Source of the DNA: Flectobacillus rivi
Lineage (GTDB): Bacteria; Bacteroidota; Bacteroidia; Cytophagales; Spirosomataceae
DNA: 64,000 bases
NCBI RefSeq assembly: GCF_030056655.1
Contig: NZ_JASHIE010000004.1
Span: 124,001 to 188,000, forward strand
Direction: 5' to 3'
Made by a program: the position numbers and the translations under genes. Shown piece after piece: positions 63,216 through 64,000 of the stretch (its first letter is position 1; each line of letters starts with the position of its first letter). Below the pieces are notes generated by a model. The model saw only the letters and a program-made list of their open reading frames with translations. It was not told the DNA's origin and searched no databases.

Positions 63216-64000
63216 ATGGATAAAATTAAACATTACCTCATTGCACTTTTATTGTTAAATACTTTTTCTATTTTTTCACAAAACAGTCTCAATTTATCAG
63301 GACAATGGCAAGTAAAGCTTGACCCTGAAAATGTAGGCTTAAAGGAGCATTGGTGGTTTTCTGCGTTTTCAGAAAAAGCAAATCTCCCTGGTTCATTAGC
63401 CGAAAACAATTTAGGAAATGATATTACTCTTCAAACGCCTTGGGTCGGCGATGTGATTGATAGTTCTTATTTTTTTTCACCCAAATATGCCAAGTATCGT
63501 TCGGGAGACCTCAAAATTCCCTTTTGGCTTAAGCCTAAAAAAAGCTTTGTAGGCGTGGCATGGTACAAACGTTCATTTGATAAGCCTCAAAATTGGTCAA
63601 AAAAACGTATTATTCTCCATCTTGAACGTTGTCATTGGGAAAGTTCTGTTTTTGTCAATGGCAATTTTTGCGGTACTCAAAATAGTCTAGTAGCTCCACA
63701 CGATTACGACATTACGGATTACCTAAAAGCAAAAGGCAATAGTATTTCCATCAGGGTTGATAATAGTGTTCGACTCTATATCGGTCCCAATTCTTCGAGT
63801 ATTACTGACCACACTCAAACCAACTGGAACGGTGTGATTGGCGACATTAGTCTGCAAGCGCAAGAACCTGTGCACATTGCCGATGTCAAAGTTTATCCTC
63901 ATATCAATACTTCTGAAGTTGAGGTAAAAGTGTTAGTGGAGAAAAAGTCCAAAGAAGATTTTTCTGGTAAATTAGCTTTCAACATCAGTTTAAAAAATGC
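63216..64000 (+). CDS. Glycoside hydrolase family 2 protein (5' part)
   Basis: The first 261 codons of a gene running off the right edge. A signal peptide, MDKIKHYLIALLLLNTFSIF, ends near SQN. The GH2 N-terminal jelly-roll follows: LSGQWQVKLDPENVG, then WYKRSFDKPQNW, LHLERCHWESSVFVNGNFCG, and NSISIRVDNSVR. The catalytic barrel is not in the window. Exported, so it probably cuts glycan side chains in the periplasm or on the surface; it may belong to a polysaccharide-use locus further right. Confidence 0.88.
   Translation, partial: MDKIKHYLIALLLLNTFSIFSQNSLNLSGQWQVKLDPENVGLKEHWWFSAFSEKANLPGSLAENNLGNDITLQTPWVGDVIDSSYFFSPKYAKYRSGDLKIPFWLKPKKSFVGVAWYKRSFDKPQNWSKKRIILHLERCHWESSVFVNGNFCGTQNSLVAPHDYDITDYLKAKGNSISIRVDNSVRLYIGPNSSSITDHTQTNWNGVIGDISLQAQEPVHIADVKVYPHINTSEVEVKVLVEKKSKEDFSGKLAFNISLKN

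Noticed and set aside
1..64000. tRNA, rRNA or intact insertion sequence in the window
   Set aside because: I saw no cloverleaf with matching arms, no rRNA-like stretch and no transposase other than the RAYT.

Overview
The window looks like chromosomal DNA of a Bacteroidota bacterium, most likely in the Cytophagales. It is AT-rich, a promoter fits the Bacteroidota consensus (-7 TAnnTTTG with an upstream TTG), GH28 and GH2 polysaccharide enzymes are present, and the regulators are of the AraC, Crp and WYL kinds typical of the phylum. The genus cannot be fixed from the sequence alone.

Layout. 1-3.3 kb: metabolic genes (a truncated alcohol dehydrogenase, an SDR oxidoreductase and a GH28 pectinase). 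3.4-3.9 kb: two tiny genes of unknown role. 4.0-36.9 kb: one continuous, exceptionally long CRISPR array of about 490 repeat-spacer units (estimated as length divided by a mean period of about 66.3 nt), read on the minus strand. 36.9-48.3 kb: leader and a minus-strand type I cas region. In transcription order it runs: a 44-residue Cys-rich protein, cas6, cas5, cas3, cas8, cas7, a block of REP-like tandem repeats, a RAYT/Y1 transposase, cas4, cas1, cas2, leader, array. Upstream of these genes lie a WYL regulator and a second, divergent cas6. 48.5-56.8 kb: accessory metabolism (MBL hydrolase, MFS transporter, LysR, AraC, aldo/keto reductase, esterase, a second AraC, DNA glycosylase Tag). 56.8-58.9 kb: an AAA-ATPase/RloB pair, a probable second anti-phage module. 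59.1-64 kb: three unrecognised genes, an AhpD-like protein, a Crp-type regulator and the start of a GH2 glycosidase.

The most interesting feature is at 46.25-46.46 kb, between the WYL gene and the cas operon. A degenerate CRISPR repeat on the plus strand ends in an intact crRNA handle (ATTGAAAT). It is followed by a 32-nt pseudo-spacer and a second degenerate repeat. The first 11 nt of the pseudo-spacer, and 15 of its first 16, match a site 116 bp away that covers the -33 element of the predicted cas promoter. This is the architecture of CreA/CreR crRNA-like RNAs, which use Cascade to repress a promoter, known from haloarchaeal type I-B systems. Here it would make the system self-limiting and would control a new small Cys-rich protein encoded first in the operon.

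The array itself records its history. The repeat differs at two positions in long blocks inherited from the leader-proximal repeat. Several spacers were captured more than once with the same leader-side end but a different far end. One protospacer was captured in both orientations, and one was captured again with two changes in the seed region.
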